Of a DNA stretch of 64,000 nucleotides, positions 11,301-24,033 are shown in pieces (positions within the stretch are counted from its first letter, which is position 1; every line of letters starts with the position of its first letter). The translations under genes and the position numbers were made by a program. The stretch comes from Rhodamnia argentea (taxonomy: Eukaryota > Streptophyta > Magnoliopsida > Myrtales > Myrtaceae), in the NCBI RefSeq assembly GCF_020921035.1, contig NC_063151.1, positions 27,286,934 to 27,350,933 on the forward strand, read 5' to 3'. Under the pieces are notes generated by a model, which was not told the DNA's origin, made no database searches, and saw only the letters and a program-made list of their open reading frames with translations.

Positions 11301-13438
11301 TGCACTATCTTTTAGGTTCTGCTGCTGCTGAGTGGGCAGAAGGAGAGGATAACATTAACTGGTTTCATCGCAATGTAGTGGACTCCGATAGCACTTTAGA
11401 AGGCAAAAGATGGTCATCACAACCATATTCTTCCGCTCACATTATAGAGTCAAAGACTCTGTATAGGACGTCATCTTACCCAGAGCAGCAGCAGCAGCTC
11501 CAGCCTCATTACTCAAGCGAACCAATATTAGTGCCAAAATCATCTTACCCTTCATATCCTCCAGGTGGAGTATCGCAGCATGCTTCCCCAAATTATCATG
11601 CAGGCCACCTAAATGTTCCTCATCCTGCTGGTGGAAACCAAATGGCATTATCTGCACCAAACCTTCCTCCTTTTTCCAATTCTCAGGTCCAGTTGACCAC
11701 TTTGCATCATGGCTCCCAGTTCGCTGGGAATATGCCACCTGGTTTACCTCTTGGTAGCCGACCACCCAATCAATGGGCCAATCAGATGAACTTGTATCCT
11801 GGAGAGCATGCAGGTCGATTAAACAGTGGGATACAGCAGCAATTTCCTCATCAAAATGGGTTAATGCCTCCACAATTAATGCCTCAACCACAACCACAAT
11901 CCCAGCAGCATTGGCTGCGCCGTCCAATGCAGCCGCCTTTTGGGCATTTGTCAGGAATGCAGTCCCAATTATTTAACCCCCACCTTTCTTCATCTCCACC
12001 GTTAATGGGCAAGTTTGATGCGATGTTTGATCTTGCTGATTTAGGTGAGCAAAGACTAAAATTAGCTCAGAAAGGTAGACAGGATCTGCGTTTTTCTCAG
12101 CCGGGATTTGATTTCAATGGCCCGAAGAGTGGTAGTGGGTGGCCGAGATTTAGATCTAAATATATGTCAGCTGATGAGATAGAGAATATCCTCAGGATGC
12201 AGCTTGCAGCAACACACAGTAATGACCCTTATGTAGATGATTATTACCATCAGGCTTGTCTTGCTAAAAAAACTGTGGGGGCAAAGTTGAAGCATCATTT
12301 CTGCCCTACTCATCTCAGGGAACTCCCTCCTCGAGCTCGCACGAACACTGAACAACATGCTTTTCTCCAGGTTGATGCTCTAGGGAGAATTTCCTTTTCA
12401 TCAATTCGGAGACCTCGTCCTCTTCTTGAAGTTGATTCACCTAATTCATCTGGTGCGGCTGGCAATACTGAACAGAAAGCATCTGAGAAGCCCCTGGAGC
12501 AGGAACCAATGCTTGCAGCAAGAGTGGCTATTGAGGATGGGCTTTGTCTTCTTCTTGATGTGGATGATATAGACCGATTCCTGCAATTTAATCAGGCCCC
12601 AGATGGTGGGGTTCAGTTAAGACAGAGGCGGCAGGTCCTACTTGAAGGCCTTGCCGCATCACTCCAACTAGTCGACCCTCTTGGCAAAAACGGCCATAGC
12701 GTTGGGCCTGCTCCCAAGGATGACCTTGTGTTCTTAAGGTTGGTGTCTCTTCCTAAGGGTAGGAAGCTCCTCGCAAGGTACCTTCAGCTCCTTTCTCCCA
12801 TTGATGAGCTCATGAGGATAGTTAGCATGGCCATTTGTCGTCATTTAAGATTTTTGTTTGGAGGACTTCCCACTGACCCAGGAGCAGCAGACTCAACAAA
12901 TAACCTTGCGAGGGTGGTTTCACATTGTGTGCGCGGCATGGATCTTGGTTCTCTAAGTGCCTGTCTTGCAGCTGTGGTCTGTTCTTCAGAGCAGCCACCT
13001 CTTCGTCCCCTTGGTAGTCCTGCTGGAGACAGCGCGTCCCTTATTCTCAAATCAGTTCTTGAGAGGGCAACTGATCTCCTAACTGATCCTCATGCTGGCA
13101 CCAACTATACCATCACTAATCGACAACTATGGCAGGCTTCATTTGATGAGTTTTATGGTCTTCTCACCAAATATTGTGTAAATAAGTATGACAGCGTAAT
13201 ACAATCAGTGCTAATGCAAGCCCCAACGACAAGCATGCCTGTTCTTAGTGCCGATGCAGCTAAAGCTATTAGTCGGGAAATGCCAGTTGACCTGCTACGA
13301 GCAAGTCTTCCCCACACGGATGAGGACCAGAGGAAGCTGCTGTTGGATTTTGCTCAAAGGTCCATGCCTGTAGTTGGATTTAACAGCCATGAAGGGGAGA
13401 ATGGTGGTCAAATCAGCTCTGAGTCGGTGTTAAGTTAA
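8312..13438 (+). CDS. PAT1: PAT1-type mRNA decapping activator
   Basis: Plant PAT1 homologue (Arabidopsis At1g79090-like), a P-body protein that links the LSm1-7 ring and the DDX6 helicase to the decapping enzyme. Exons: 8312-8396, 8931-9076, 10088-10144, 10558-10621 and 11316-13438, giving 824 residues with consistent phases. The conserved N-terminal motif DASQYAFFG is at about residues 34-42, followed by a highly acidic stretch ([17 protein letters not shown]). The middle is rich in Pro, Gln, His and Ser and likely disordered. From about residue 380 the large last exon encodes the helical Pat-C region. ATG 8312 is the first in-frame Met fitting the family. A 1.0-kb intron separates exons 2 and 3. 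In Arabidopsis the protein is an MPK4 substrate; that role is only inferred here. It is convergent with the BTB gene downstream. Confidence 0.95.
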
Positions 13439-14808
13439 TAGAATGATGCACCAGGGCTCCAACTTATGTATGGCTTTAGCGTTATGGAAAAGCTGTGTGC
13501 ATGACATGCTTCAAAAGGGTCTATGTTCCCTCATTTTTTCCGTATTATACAAGTGCATCTCAATAAGCCTGGACAGGAGGGAGCTGCAGCAAAGTATGAA
13601 GTGGGAATCGAGGGGCACTCTTCGTTCCCGGTTGATTTAGTGCCGTTCAAGTACTTGTTTTTAGCTTCTTAATTTCTTTTCTCTGGGGAGACTTTCCAGC
13701 AGTTTTATGCTTGTACCGAACTTCAGATTTGCTTTCTTTTTTCGGCCCCTTGATTAGGGTAGTAGTTTCCAGTTTTTGCCAACTTAGGAGCGTGTTTTGT
13801 TGCTCTGTTTTGAGTTACGGATGTGGGTCCTGGACAAGGGGTTTGGTTTTGTACAGGGCTGGTGTAGAAAGGTATCCCGCGTTCCTGTACTATTATTCCG
13901 AGGAGGTGGGACGGGTTTTGGGGGGCTTTTATCCTTTTAAACTTCAAGTAGAAAATGGTGGAGTGGGTGGGATATTGATGGTTCGTGGCGGTTTGTCATA
14001 TGGTCAAGTTTAGGATTTACTTCTCATATAGTCAGTATTGCTAAGGTCTTCTCTTGCCTCTACTCTGTTGTGCTGTTAAATCTTTGATTTCTGTACTGTG
14101 CAATACTTTGAAGCTCCGGGGTTTAATCGCAATGAGCTATATTTCTCAACTTTTGTTTGGTGAGCCACGATGATGTCCAATCTTTTCCTCCAAAGTTCTC
14201 TTAATGCAGCTCCCTGATTAGGCTGCGAGTGCCAAACGTGGGATGAGGACATGAAAGCAAAAAATCAAAGAGGGAATCCTTTCTATGCATAACGCATCTG
14301 CATCCAGATTCCAAATATGTTAATAAGACATCTGATCTTTCTTCTGTTTCGAATTGTTGGGCTGTTCAGCCATATGGCAGTGTGTGCCCGGGTGTATTGG
14401 AAAAGGTTTGGTGGGTGATGCCAAGGAGGTTGCCATCAATGTGTTTCTATGTAATAACCGGAAATGGGTACAATGCATTCTCTTGATTGCTTTTAGCATC
14501 CGAGAGAATCAAAAGAATGAACCTAGAGCCTCCTCAAGCGGGCTGAATTGCTGTAGTACTGTACTATTATATACAATCTTTCATTTGCCTTCCCAACACA
14601 GACAGGACTTCTTGAGGAAGCTGCTGGTTAGCTAAATCTGGTCAAATAAACTGGCTCCCCATCAAATTATGCTTTCTCAGAAAAAGAATTGCTCCATGTG
14701 CTTCCTTGCTTCAAAGACCAATTGCTGAATTCGCTTTGTTGAAATGGCAAAATTGTCTCAGGCCACTTTGGAACCGCTCTTTTTCAACAAGTTTGGAGTT
14801 ACTAGTTA
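13439..14808. other. Convergent intergenic space with the PAT1 3' UTR
   Basis: This 1.37-kb stretch separates the stop codons of PAT1 (+) and the BTB protein gene (-). The first 600 bases or so are T-rich and are probably PAT1 3' UTR. No conserved open frame, RNA gene or repeat was recognised. Confidence 0.6.
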
Positions 14809-17800
14809 CTAACCCCTGCTCTGTGAAAGTCGTACAGAGGCAGCACGAACCATTTCGATGAGTGTTTCATCCAATTCATCGAATTCACCAGACTCATGCA
14901 GTTGACGATAAGATGGAGCGACATGATTTGCCGCAGCTTCTGCCAATTTCCATTGAGACAAATTTGCAGCCATTTGGAGAATCTTAACGGACAACTGTCT
15001 CGCAGAAGACAGGCCATTGTCTACAATCCTAAAACACGCATCCTGAATGTCTTCCAGGAGCCAGAAGTCCGCCAACCAAGAAAGCTCTACGTACAGCTCT
15101 AGCTGGTGTAGCTTCTCCTTCGTACCCATATTACTCCACAAACAACCAGATGGGGGTTCAGGAAGCTCAAAAGAATAGAACCAACAAACTAGTTTAACTA
15201 AAGCTTCCCAACTGACAGGTACCTTTAGAATTTGTGATTGGCTGCAGAATGACAGCACAACATAGTGAGAAACTAAAAGAGTAGAAAGTCTCAAAAGAGT
15301 ACGCAAAATCTTCCAAATTGCACTTGAGGTGAACTAATCACAAATCCTAACCCCTTTCAAATAATATTGCCACCATCAACACAAACATGAAAGCCATTGC
15401 TCAGTCCCCCCGAACACTTAATTGGACGAAGACTTTTGACGGAACATGAAAATTAGTCACAAAAAGAAGTCCACCAAGTTGCAATTTCCGGCCCCAAAAA
15501 GACCGAGTCATAATTGAATTTGAAACAAGGAGGTTTTAAGAAAAGGTTTACGGAAAGCATAAACAAAGCAGAAGCGCACTTTTGCCATTGCTAGGAGTCT
15601 CATCAATGAAAATGAGAAGTATTGATACATTTGGAGTTGCATGGTTAACGATAATTGACAGACTTCACAACAAAGTTTCACATGGATACTCCAGCTTTAA
15701 TAGCGGACAGAATCATACTTCCTTCTCCATGCTGACTAGATGTTTAACAATGAATGAAAAATTTACCACATATGGATAATTCAGTTTGTAACTGTAGATT
15801 GAATCACAGAAATGATATTTTCCTCCATGCTGACAAGATGCATAGGGATTTGATATCAATATCCAGCAAAGCTCACTGGGAATACAAAAGAAGACGTAAC
15901 ACAAACAAGCACGTACCTTTCTTGCATTCCTGATTGCAACAATGCCTGCAGATAATCACAGCTTGCCCATAAAATTATTCGGTGAACATGCATGTGTGGA
16001 ACAGATGAAGAGCAAATAGAGCATGTCCAACTCAGTTCAGTTGCTTTGGATTCCAAGATTATGTCCCTGAGACGGAATGAAGCTCGCTTATAGCTAACAA
16101 AAAAAAAAAAAAAAATGAGCAGGTCACAGAATGTCATGTTCAGGATTTGGTGCACTAAGGTACCGGAGATCCATGGTGCTGAATGAAAACAAAATGCGAA
16201 GATGAAGGGCTCCATCCAGCTAAGTATGCTAATGATCAATAACCAAAGCCAAATGACTCCATAGCCAAAAAAAGGAACTAAAATCGAATGACTGTGCTCA
16301 AGTACACCTAAAATGGTCGGTTAGATGGAGATGTCAATCTAATCGTCTATTCAAGTATACATCAAATGAATGATTTGAAGCATGGCGAGAGAGAGAGAGA
16401 GAGAGAGGGGGGGAGAAGGGGGTTGGGGGATTAAACTTACCAAAACTTATGTCTCCCTTGACCAAGAGCTGGTTTGAGATCAAAGCTGGGAATCTCGGTG
16501 GCCCATTCAGGAATTCTCCTCGAAAGCAGCTCAGATAACTGATGCAGGCCACAGCGTCGCGCAAGGATTTTTAACCTCTTCACAGTATCTTCTTCAGCTT
16601 GCACATACCCTGAATATACATACTCCAACAATTTCTCCAGTTCAAGGCGATTAACATGACAAGATAACCGAATCTCTTTCCGGAACTTTCTGTGCCAGTT
16701 GTCACTGTCGTTAGTGACTGAAGAATCATCAAAGGTTCCCCCATCAAAAGGTTTTTCAGGAGGCAATAACAAAGGACACCTAACCATAAGAAGAACCCCG
16801 TGGACACAGAATGAAGTACCATTGGCAAGAATCAGCTCTATATCAGCGTAATCCTCGTGATTAAGTGCTTTCCCTATTTTTACCCCTAATGCTGAAGGAA
16901 AACCAAAGTAGCTGAAGTAGGTTAGTACGTATGAAGCAAACCACCTCGCCCCACAATAGGAAGTGTCCTTGCAGATATCCAGGAGCTTGTTAACTAGTTC
17001 AGTCCTGATATTTTCTGACTGAAGAACAGCCACGATTGAAAATTTACTTTTGGAGCTAGAATGATGAATTGACACATACAGGCCCCACAAATTATGGAAC
17101 AAAATGACATCTTTTCCTTCCCACTCTTCTGAATGAAAGGAGCAACAAGCTCTCCCAGGCAAGTTGCTCTTGAGATGTAGGGCATAACTTGACCTTGGTA
17201 AACAGAATGACTCAGATGAGCGTCCCATCATATAATACAATAGTGTCTTTGAGCCATCCACAATAAACCCTTGATAATGAGGCAAAGCCAAAAAGCATGT
17301 CAAACCTATCAAACTTATAACAATGTGAACCAGATTTGGCATCCCAAGGTTGACTCCAGATGATGGGGAATTTAGTGTATAAAGCAATTGCTTTACATAC
17401 CTCTCACCATTTGGATTCAGAACCTCACAAAGCACACTTCTAGCCTTTGAGGAAATGTATTTGCAAGAAGAGAAAATCATCATTAGCACTACTCGCACAG
17501 CTGATTCACTTCTAAAGGTACTGATGACATCATCATGGCACAGCTGGTTTCCTCTCCCAATAATGTCCTCAAAAGCTACACTATGAAAGAACATACATCG
17601 ACAATCAGAAAGTTAAAAGGAAAAAAATTAAGTCAAAAGCGCAACCAGGAAAATACGATAAATAAAGAAGAAGAATGAAAAAAGCAGTGCAGGAAGATCA
17701 CTAGAAAGAACTGAGCAAACTATAGGCACCAAATATTTGACGAAAACATACCACGCAGCGACTGTAAGAATGTCAAAATAAGCTTCATTTTCAGAAAATT

Positions 17801-20036
17801 TGGGATCAAAATCTTCAGCACATCTTATTGCAAGCCACCCAAGAATGTCCCACGCATATGGCCTTAAAACCAGAAAAAGATTATCAATGAGATTCTCCCG
17901 TGCTATGGCAATTTGCTCCTCTAGTGGGCATGTGTGATAAGAAGGATACTTCCCAACAAAGTTCGGCATAAGAATATCAATAAGAACTTTGTTGATCCCC
18001 CTTTTCCAAAAGCAAAGATGATGCTTCCCAGGCCAACGAGTAATCATTGCCAAACGACATGCTTCAATCATCAAAGGAATCTGGTCATTAGCACCTTTTC
18101 CCTCTTTCAACTTCCACTCATTGATTGCACATACTATGGCTTCTACAATTGGCTCACAACACATGCTGACCAATCTTGAGCATCCCTGTTCAGTCAACTG
18201 AGCCCAACAACAGAACGAGGTCATCCATATGACTCATCACAGCGGAAGAGGATGGAGCAATCTTGTCATGAGCAGAAAAGAATATATTTGAGAATATCTA
18301 GCAAAGAAAACCCAAAGCATTACCATTAAGCATTGTGCCAGTTTAAATCCCTCGATTCGAACTGACAGCGGGTTTGAACTTCCCATAAAGCGTACCATTG
18401 CGCCGACAATAGTTTCACCATGTTCCATGATCTTCTTGGCACCATAACTGCATAGAGCTGGTAAACAGTATCAACTGTTTTTATATCTGAAGAACGATAG
18501 GCCTAACAACATAAAATTGCAGCACAAGTATGAAAGCTTTCTAACTGTACGACAAGGTGTCAAAGTACCTATGGAAGAATACAACTTCAAAAGAGCAACT
18601 CCAAGAGAAGGGTCAGTGTTTACACAGAAATTCTCCAGCATGTTCATAAAATTCACATTACTCCAAACTTGATATCTGGATTGAGGCCATTTCAACAGTA
18701 TTATGGCCAATAGAGCCAATATCTCTTGGAAATACACATCTGAGCTAGGGCTGGCAGAGAAATCTAGTATATTTTTAATTAAGTGGGTTGTAATATCTTC
18801 TTTATCAAGAACTTCCCAGACTTCATTCTCCTTCTTTTTGCTTAGATTTGAAAGGAGAACACTCAAGGCTCTGGAAGATGGAATAGCAACTTGTAACTGA
18901 TGGGAAATTGACAAGCATGACAAAGGACGAACAAGATCTGGGAGATATGATTGCAGAATAGAAGTTGCTAAGACACTGGCCAACTTGTAGACTGCATCCG
19001 CTGCTATGCTAGTTGTGGCTTCACTTTTTTGGTGAAGAATACCCACCAATGCCCCAACTATATCTTCAGCTGAGTCCTGACAAGATAAAAGTGAATGTGA
19101 ACAACAAAAGGGGACCGGGGCAGGAGACCACGAAATGCTAACGTGCATCAACCTAACTTAAAAACAACCCCTACGCTAACAAGAACCTCAAATGATTGAA
19201 CCTAGCAAGTGCTGGTGATCCACTGAAGGAGATGGGCATACTCCATATGATAGACAAGCAGAACAATGGAACTTCCCTTATTCTTGCGGAGAACAATCCC
19301 AGGAGAAAAACTGAAAACCCTCGACATGGTCTGAGGATGTAAGCGCATAATGTTGCAAATAAACCAGAGCATTCGAAGAAAATGAGAAAACCATCCAACT
19401 TAATCGGCGTCCTCAATTGAACAACAGCACTAATGAGACAACCAAAAGTGAAGCAGGTATGATATATCTTCATTCATTCAGAAAGTATAAGCTCCTAGAC
19501 AAGGCATTTCTTTGCAAAAATTGGAAAGAAGAGCAAACTCATCAATGCAAGTTGAAAAATAGAGAGAGAAGAGAGAGAGAGAAAGAAAAAAGTGGAAATC
19601 AGTCAGCAAAACCTCGTCAATCCATAAAGCACGATCACTCATCGAGCACCTCACCTTCAGAAGCGGATTACTCGACGTCTCCTCCGAAACGCAATCGAGG
19701 AAAGCAACAATTGAGCGAAGCACGTATCTCTGCGTCTCGATGTCTCTGCACTCCCATCTCGTTCTGCTTCCATCACGATATCTACACGTACAAAGAATTC
19801 ACAATCACAACCACAGTCAACTCCACAAACTAGACTTTAAGCTGTTTGTCACCGACTGCCGAACCCCTCGAAGCTCCTCGCCTACGGATTGATGGTCTCC
19901 CTCAACAAATCAACTATGGACTACGAGGAAAGAACAAGAGAAACCTGGTGCAGAGGTTAAGAGCATCATGGAGGCGGTGGTGGAGAGTGTTGAGCTGGAT
20001 GTTCTTGGTCTCTGCTCTGCGTCTGCGCGCTTTCAT
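14809..20036 (-). CDS. Large ARM-like / double BTB-POZ domain protein (At1g04390-like)
   Basis: Putative CUL3-ubiquitin-ligase adaptor or scaffold; the family is poorly studied. Exons, minus strand: 20036-19945, 19781-19655, 19076-18569, 18457-18324, 18197-17752, 17580-16441, 16066-15917 and 15241-14809, giving 1009 residues with all phases closing. Residues about 50-640 are Leu-rich and helical, like armadillo repeats. A first BTB domain lies at about 680-765 (core ADIELILANGTSFCVHG, end of fold YVYSGYVQ). A second BTB-like domain lies at about 817-960 (core HMHVHRIILWASCDYLQALL). The start MKARRRRAE is the first Met in the first exon; the following THHRLHDALNLCTR-like segment is family-typical. 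The acceptor at 18457 was chosen over one 8 bases downstream because only it keeps the frame. The intron after exon 6 holds a GA microsatellite. Confidence 0.92.
16386..16408. repeat. (GA)n microsatellite in a BTB-gene intron
   Basis: About eleven GA units followed by a run of G. It sits roughly 30 bases inside the intron downstream of donor 16440, so length changes could affect that splice region. Confidence 0.85.
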
Positions 20037-20193
20037 TTCCTCTTTCGGATTCGAGAGCCTAACAACTTCGAACTCGATGGAACGCTCGACTGGAATTCGT
20101 CGCTCGTAGAAGAAGTGCGATCAGTGACGACGCCGACCTTGTCCTCTCGTCGGAGGAGCACGATTTCGCCGCCGCCCAGATTGCTCCCTGGAA

Positions 20194-20222
20194 TGGGCTC
20201 TTAATTCAGGCCCAAATGGGCG
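20194..20222 (-). promoter_or_regulatory. Site II motif cluster upstream of the BTB gene
   Basis: TGGGCT (20194-20199), GGCCCA (20209-20214) and TGGGCG (20217-20222) lie within 29 bases, about 160-185 bases upstream of the ATG at 20036. Such site II clusters bind TCP factors in plant housekeeping promoters. Function is inferred from position and motif only. Confidence 0.45.
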
Positions 20223-21342
20223 CGTCCCGCTGAGCCACCCGGTCTTGTCTTTTCGAAACAGGATAATGACAAAGGTGCATCAATTTTAGCTTTCTTGCTT
20301 CGTAGACTTTCAATTTTTTCAACATGATCCTTAAATTTTAATTTAAGCTATACATTTATTAAAAATTTTAGCCCTTCTTGGCTTTTAATTAATTTAAATA
20401 AGATTTGAAAATAAAATAAATAAAAAATGGCATGTAGAAGAGAAAAATTAATTTTAAAATAACACGTCAGCATTTTCAGTTAAACAAATTGACGGTGTTA
20501 ACGGAAGAACTCAATTGAACTAATTTGACAAGTTTTAGGACTTGATTGTACTTTTGTAAGTTTTAAGATTTAATTGTACCTTCCCGATGAGTTTCACTAC
20601 TTCGAGTGCATATATCCCTTAATTTAATATATAATGTGATATTTATACTTAAATTTATTAAATAGGTCTCGGAACTTTAACTCAATGTGAGTATCGCTCT
20701 TGAATTTTAATTTATTTTATATGTTCAATTTAGTCTATGGACTGTATAAAAATATTCGCTTCAAATTTAAAGAGAATATTGAATATGTATCAAGAATTCG
20801 AAAATTTCAATTAAACAAATTTAAAATTTAAAATTCACAATAAATATTTGGCTAAAGTAAAGGAGCCATCATGGCATTTTATCCGTCGTTAAAACCTTTT
20901 CTCCTCTTCTTGGCTCACTGCACTCTCTAAAGGATAACAGTGGAGCGAGCTGTGGACGGGATTCGGGGCTTCATTTTCTTCGCCTCAGAAATCGAGCGAC
21001 GTGTACCCAAATGATACTGCAAAAAGCCATCCTCGTCTAGATTTTTTGTGGATATTTCTTGGGGCAGCCTTTCATGTCGATTCTCTCGCAAACCTGAACT
21101 AGAACTCAGTGTATGTGCTCAATTTGTGTTCCTTTCTTCTTCTTCTTCCTCCTCCTTTTCGTTTTCAATCCTGGTTGCTTGTTCTTGCAGAAGGGTTTTT
21201 TCCAGCAAAACCTATAATTTTTCCTGCCTGCGTTTCTGACTGTAGAGATGGATTGCGTACTTACGATTCAAGATTTCTGCTGTAAGATCCGTTCAAGTAA
21301 AATGTTTGATCAGGTTTAAGTTGGATTGTATGTTGATTACCA
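20223..21342. other. Divergent intergenic space between the BTB and PPR genes
   Basis: 20265-20860 is AT-rich and repeat-like, with repeated variants of TTAGGACTTGATTGTACTTTT, typical of short non-coding plant repeats. 20890-21342 is less AT-rich and probably holds the PPR promoter and 5' leader. A CTTGCAG at 21184-21190 may be the acceptor of a leader intron, but no donor is certain. Confidence 0.5.
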
Positions 21343-23046
21343 ATGGCAAGTCTGCTCGACTTAATGTCTCCAGCCTCAAACCCATCCTTGGGATGCACGA
21401 GAAAGTCTCGTGGGTTTTACTCCCATGTGCCAAATTTGCACTCCTTCTCTCTGAGCAAGGGCTTTGCCAGAGCTCTGGCATCTACCCAGTTCACCATTTC
21501 TTCCAAGGACTCAGTTTCTGCATTGCCCAATTGGAGGCTTGGCAAGACTGATCCAAGAGGCAAAGACCTCAGACTCAATGATGCATTCCAGAATTTAGAT
21601 TACTTGGTCGCGAAGGGCCAAAAGCCGGATGTCAACCGAGCAACTCAGCTCTTGTATGATCTGTGCAAGGCCAATAAGTTCAAAAGGGCGATCAGGGTCA
21701 TGGAGATGATGGCCAGTTCAGGAATCATTCCCAATGCAGCTTCTTACACTTATTTAGTGAACCACTTGTGCAAAAGGGGTAATGTTGGGCATGCGATGCA
21801 GCTCGTCGAGAAAATGGAAGAATATGGGTACCCGACCAACACGGTCACCTACAATTCAATTATCCGGGGTCTTTGCATGCATGGGAACTTTAGCCGGAGC
21901 CTTCAGCTCTTGGATAAATTGATGCGGAAGGGGTTGATTCCGAATGCCTTCACGTACTCGTTCTTGCTGGAGGCGGCTTATAAAGAAAAAGGGGTGAAAG
22001 AAGCGATGAGGCTTCTGAACGAGATTGTGGCTAAGGGCGGGAAGCCGAATTTGGTTAGTTATAATGTTCTGTTGACTGGTTTGTGCAAGGAAGGCAAGAC
22101 AGAAGAGGCAATCCAATTCTTTAGGAATTTGCCGTCAAGAGGGTTCAGTCCTAACGTAGTTAGCTACAATATTTTGTTGAGGAGTTTGTGCTATGAAGGG
22201 AGGTGGGAGGAGGCAAATGAGCTTTTAGCTGAGATGGATGGTGGGGATCGTGCCCCTTCCATAGTCACATACAACATATTGATCAGTTCACTTGCCCTCC
22301 ATGGCAAGACTGAACAAGCTCTGGAGGTATTGGAGGAAATGACGCAAGGACAGTTCAAGCCCACGGCCACTAGCTATAATCCGATAATTGCCCGGCTTTG
22401 TAAAGAAGGGAAGGTGGAACTCGTAGTTAAATGTCTAGACCAGATGATTTATCAGCGATGTAATCCTAATGAGGGAACTTACAATGCAGTTGCTCATCTT
22501 TGTGGAGAGGGTAAGACACAGGAGGCGTTTTCCATTATTCATAGCTTGGGTCACAAGCAAAGTTCCCCAACACGCGAGTTCTACAGGAGCATCATCTCGA
22601 GCTTGTGCAGAAAAGGGAACACTTATGCAGCTTTCCAGCTTCTTTACGAAATGACAAAGCATGGGTTTACTCCTGATTCATATACATACTCATCTCTGAT
22701 CAGAGGCTTATGCCTGGAGGGTATGCTAGATGGGGCCATCGAAATCTTTGGTATAATGGAGGAAAATGAGCAGAAGCCAGACATAGACAATTACAATGCG
22801 CTTCTACTCGGTTTCTGCAAGTCGCGGAGGACGGATTTGTCCTTGGAGGCTTTTGTGATGATGATTGAGAAAGGCAACATGCCTAATGAAACAACTTACA
22901 CCATTCTGGTGGAAGGACTTGCCCATGAAGACGAGATGGGTTTGGCAGCAGAAGTTTTGAAAGAGCTGCTAGCGAGGCAATTCCTGAGCCAGAGCACTGT
23001 AGAAAGACTTGTTATGCAGTATCACCTGGAAGGTGTACCAACATGA
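21343..23046 (+). CDS. P-class pentatricopeptide repeat protein, plastid-targeted (At1g79080-like)
   Basis: RNA-binding PPR protein, 567 residues, no introns. Residues 1 to about 70 are Ser/Arg/Lys-rich with few acidic residues, like a chloroplast transit peptide. From about residue 90 to 555 there are roughly 12-13 consecutive 35-residue P-type PPR motifs, seen as repeated blocks such as NAASYTYLVNHLCKRG, NTVTYNSIIRGLCMHG and NLVSYNVLLTGLCKEG. There is no E, DYW or SMR domain, so editing activity is not expected; RNA stabilisation, processing or translation is more likely. One motif (NEGTYNAVAHLCGEGK) is one residue shorter than its neighbours, perhaps a family trait. The start MASLLDL is the first Met and gives the usual length. 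RNA targets cannot be read from the sequence. Confidence 0.95.
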   Translation: MASLLDLMSPASNPSLGCTRKSRGFYSHVPNLHSFSLSKGFARALASTQFTISSKDSVSALPNWRLGKTDPRGKDLRLNDAFQNLDYLVAKGQKPDVNRATQLLYDLCKANKFKRAIRVMEMMASSGIIPNAASYTYLVNHLCKRGNVGHAMQLVEKMEEYGYPTNTVTYNSIIRGLCMHGNFSRSLQLLDKLMRKGLIPNAFTYSFLLEAAYKEKGVKEAMRLLNEIVAKGGKPNLVSYNVLLTGLCKEGKTEEAIQFFRNLPSRGFSPNVVSYNILLRSLCYEGRWEEANELLAEMDGGDRAPSIVTYNILISSLALHGKTEQALEVLEEMTQGQFKPTATSYNPIIARLCKEGKVELVVKCLDQMIYQRCNPNEGTYNAVAHLCGEGKTQEAFSIIHSLGHKQSSPTREFYRSIISSLCRKGNTYAAFQLLYEMTKHGFTPDSYTYSSLIRGLCLEGMLDGAIEIFGIMEENEQKPDIDNYNALLLGFCKSRRTDLSLEAFVMMIEKGNMPNETTYTILVEGLAHEDEMGLAAEVLKELLARQFLSQSTVERLVMQYHLEGVPT

Positions 23047-24033
23047 AATTACAGATAGATAGCCACTAGTAGAGAAGAGAACGAAATAGCGTGCCCTTTC
23101 GGTTACCTCAGCCGTATGTGGTATCGTCGTGCAGGAACAAGCTGTTTTGGGCCGGTCGGATTAAGAGCCTACTTGTTCTGTACATTGTCGTTGGGACAAA
23201 GACTCCTTTCGGCGATTTTACTTGATCATGCTTCTAGAATGTGTAGAAGACACAAGAGCTGCCAATGTTAACTCTTTTGGCGCTCATTGTTTGTCTCAGC
23301 TACTCCTGTCTGTTGGCCAAGCTTGTATATGCTGCTGAGGATCATGGGCAATGGGGACTTGTCAAGTTCTTTACTTCTCAGAAAAGTTGCCCTAGAGATG
23401 AGCATTTCGACGGTCTGTGCACATGGACTTTCCCCAAGAAAAAAGGCAGGCTACATAAATTATGCAGAGATTGGAAAGAAGTGCATTCCTATGGCAGAAG
23501 CAGCATGAATACCATGGAATTTTTTCTTGCATCTGCCTTGGAAATTCATGGATGTATGCTGGTCGATTTGTAACATACTTTTGATAACATTTCTTTACAT
23601 TTTGAAACCACAGTTTCCCTTAAATATTTTTAAGGCTGTATAATTCAAAATTAATAAATTTCTGATTTCAAATTCTAAAAATTGAAGGAAATCCGTGACA
23701 CGTCCCAACACTATGCCGTGAGACGAATTCATTATCTCAATATTTAAAGATGATATTTTTTTATTTCATCTTCACCCTCGCGCGTCCCCAAAAAAAAAAA
23801 AAAAAAACATGCTCACTTCTCGAATTAAACCAAATGTATATTGCTAGTTTCGGCAGCCAAAACATTTTGTCCAACGTAAGATATACCAAAGTTCTTGTCC
23901 ATTTCGACTTTCTATACTCATTTAAACGAACCTATTGAAAACATAAGAGTGCTTAAAATCCCACCGAGGCATTGAGCTGCAACAGTGTCTGACAATTCTC
24001 AGTGCCCGACTCTCCCGATTCCTCGACGACGCC
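23047..24033. other. PPR 3' UTR and intergenic space
   Basis: Probable PPR 3' UTR to about 23640, then AT-rich sequence with a poly-A run near 23790-23806. The SNAPIN-like gene leader probably begins after about 23940. An open frame at 23265-23573 has no family resemblance and lies in likely UTR. Confidence 0.55.

Noticed and set aside
11442-11927. 161-codon minus-strand frame within PAT1
   Set aside because: Shadow of the Pro/Gln-rich PAT1 exon; the plus-strand protein is clearly the real one.
18449-18456. Alternative acceptor CTATGCAG for BTB exon 4
   Set aside because: It breaks the reading frame; the acceptor 8 bases upstream (TTTACCAG) keeps phase and family sequence.
19968-20204. Plus-strand 78-codon frame at the BTB gene start
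   Set aside because: It overlaps the first BTB exon on the opposite strand, whose splicing and family match are good.
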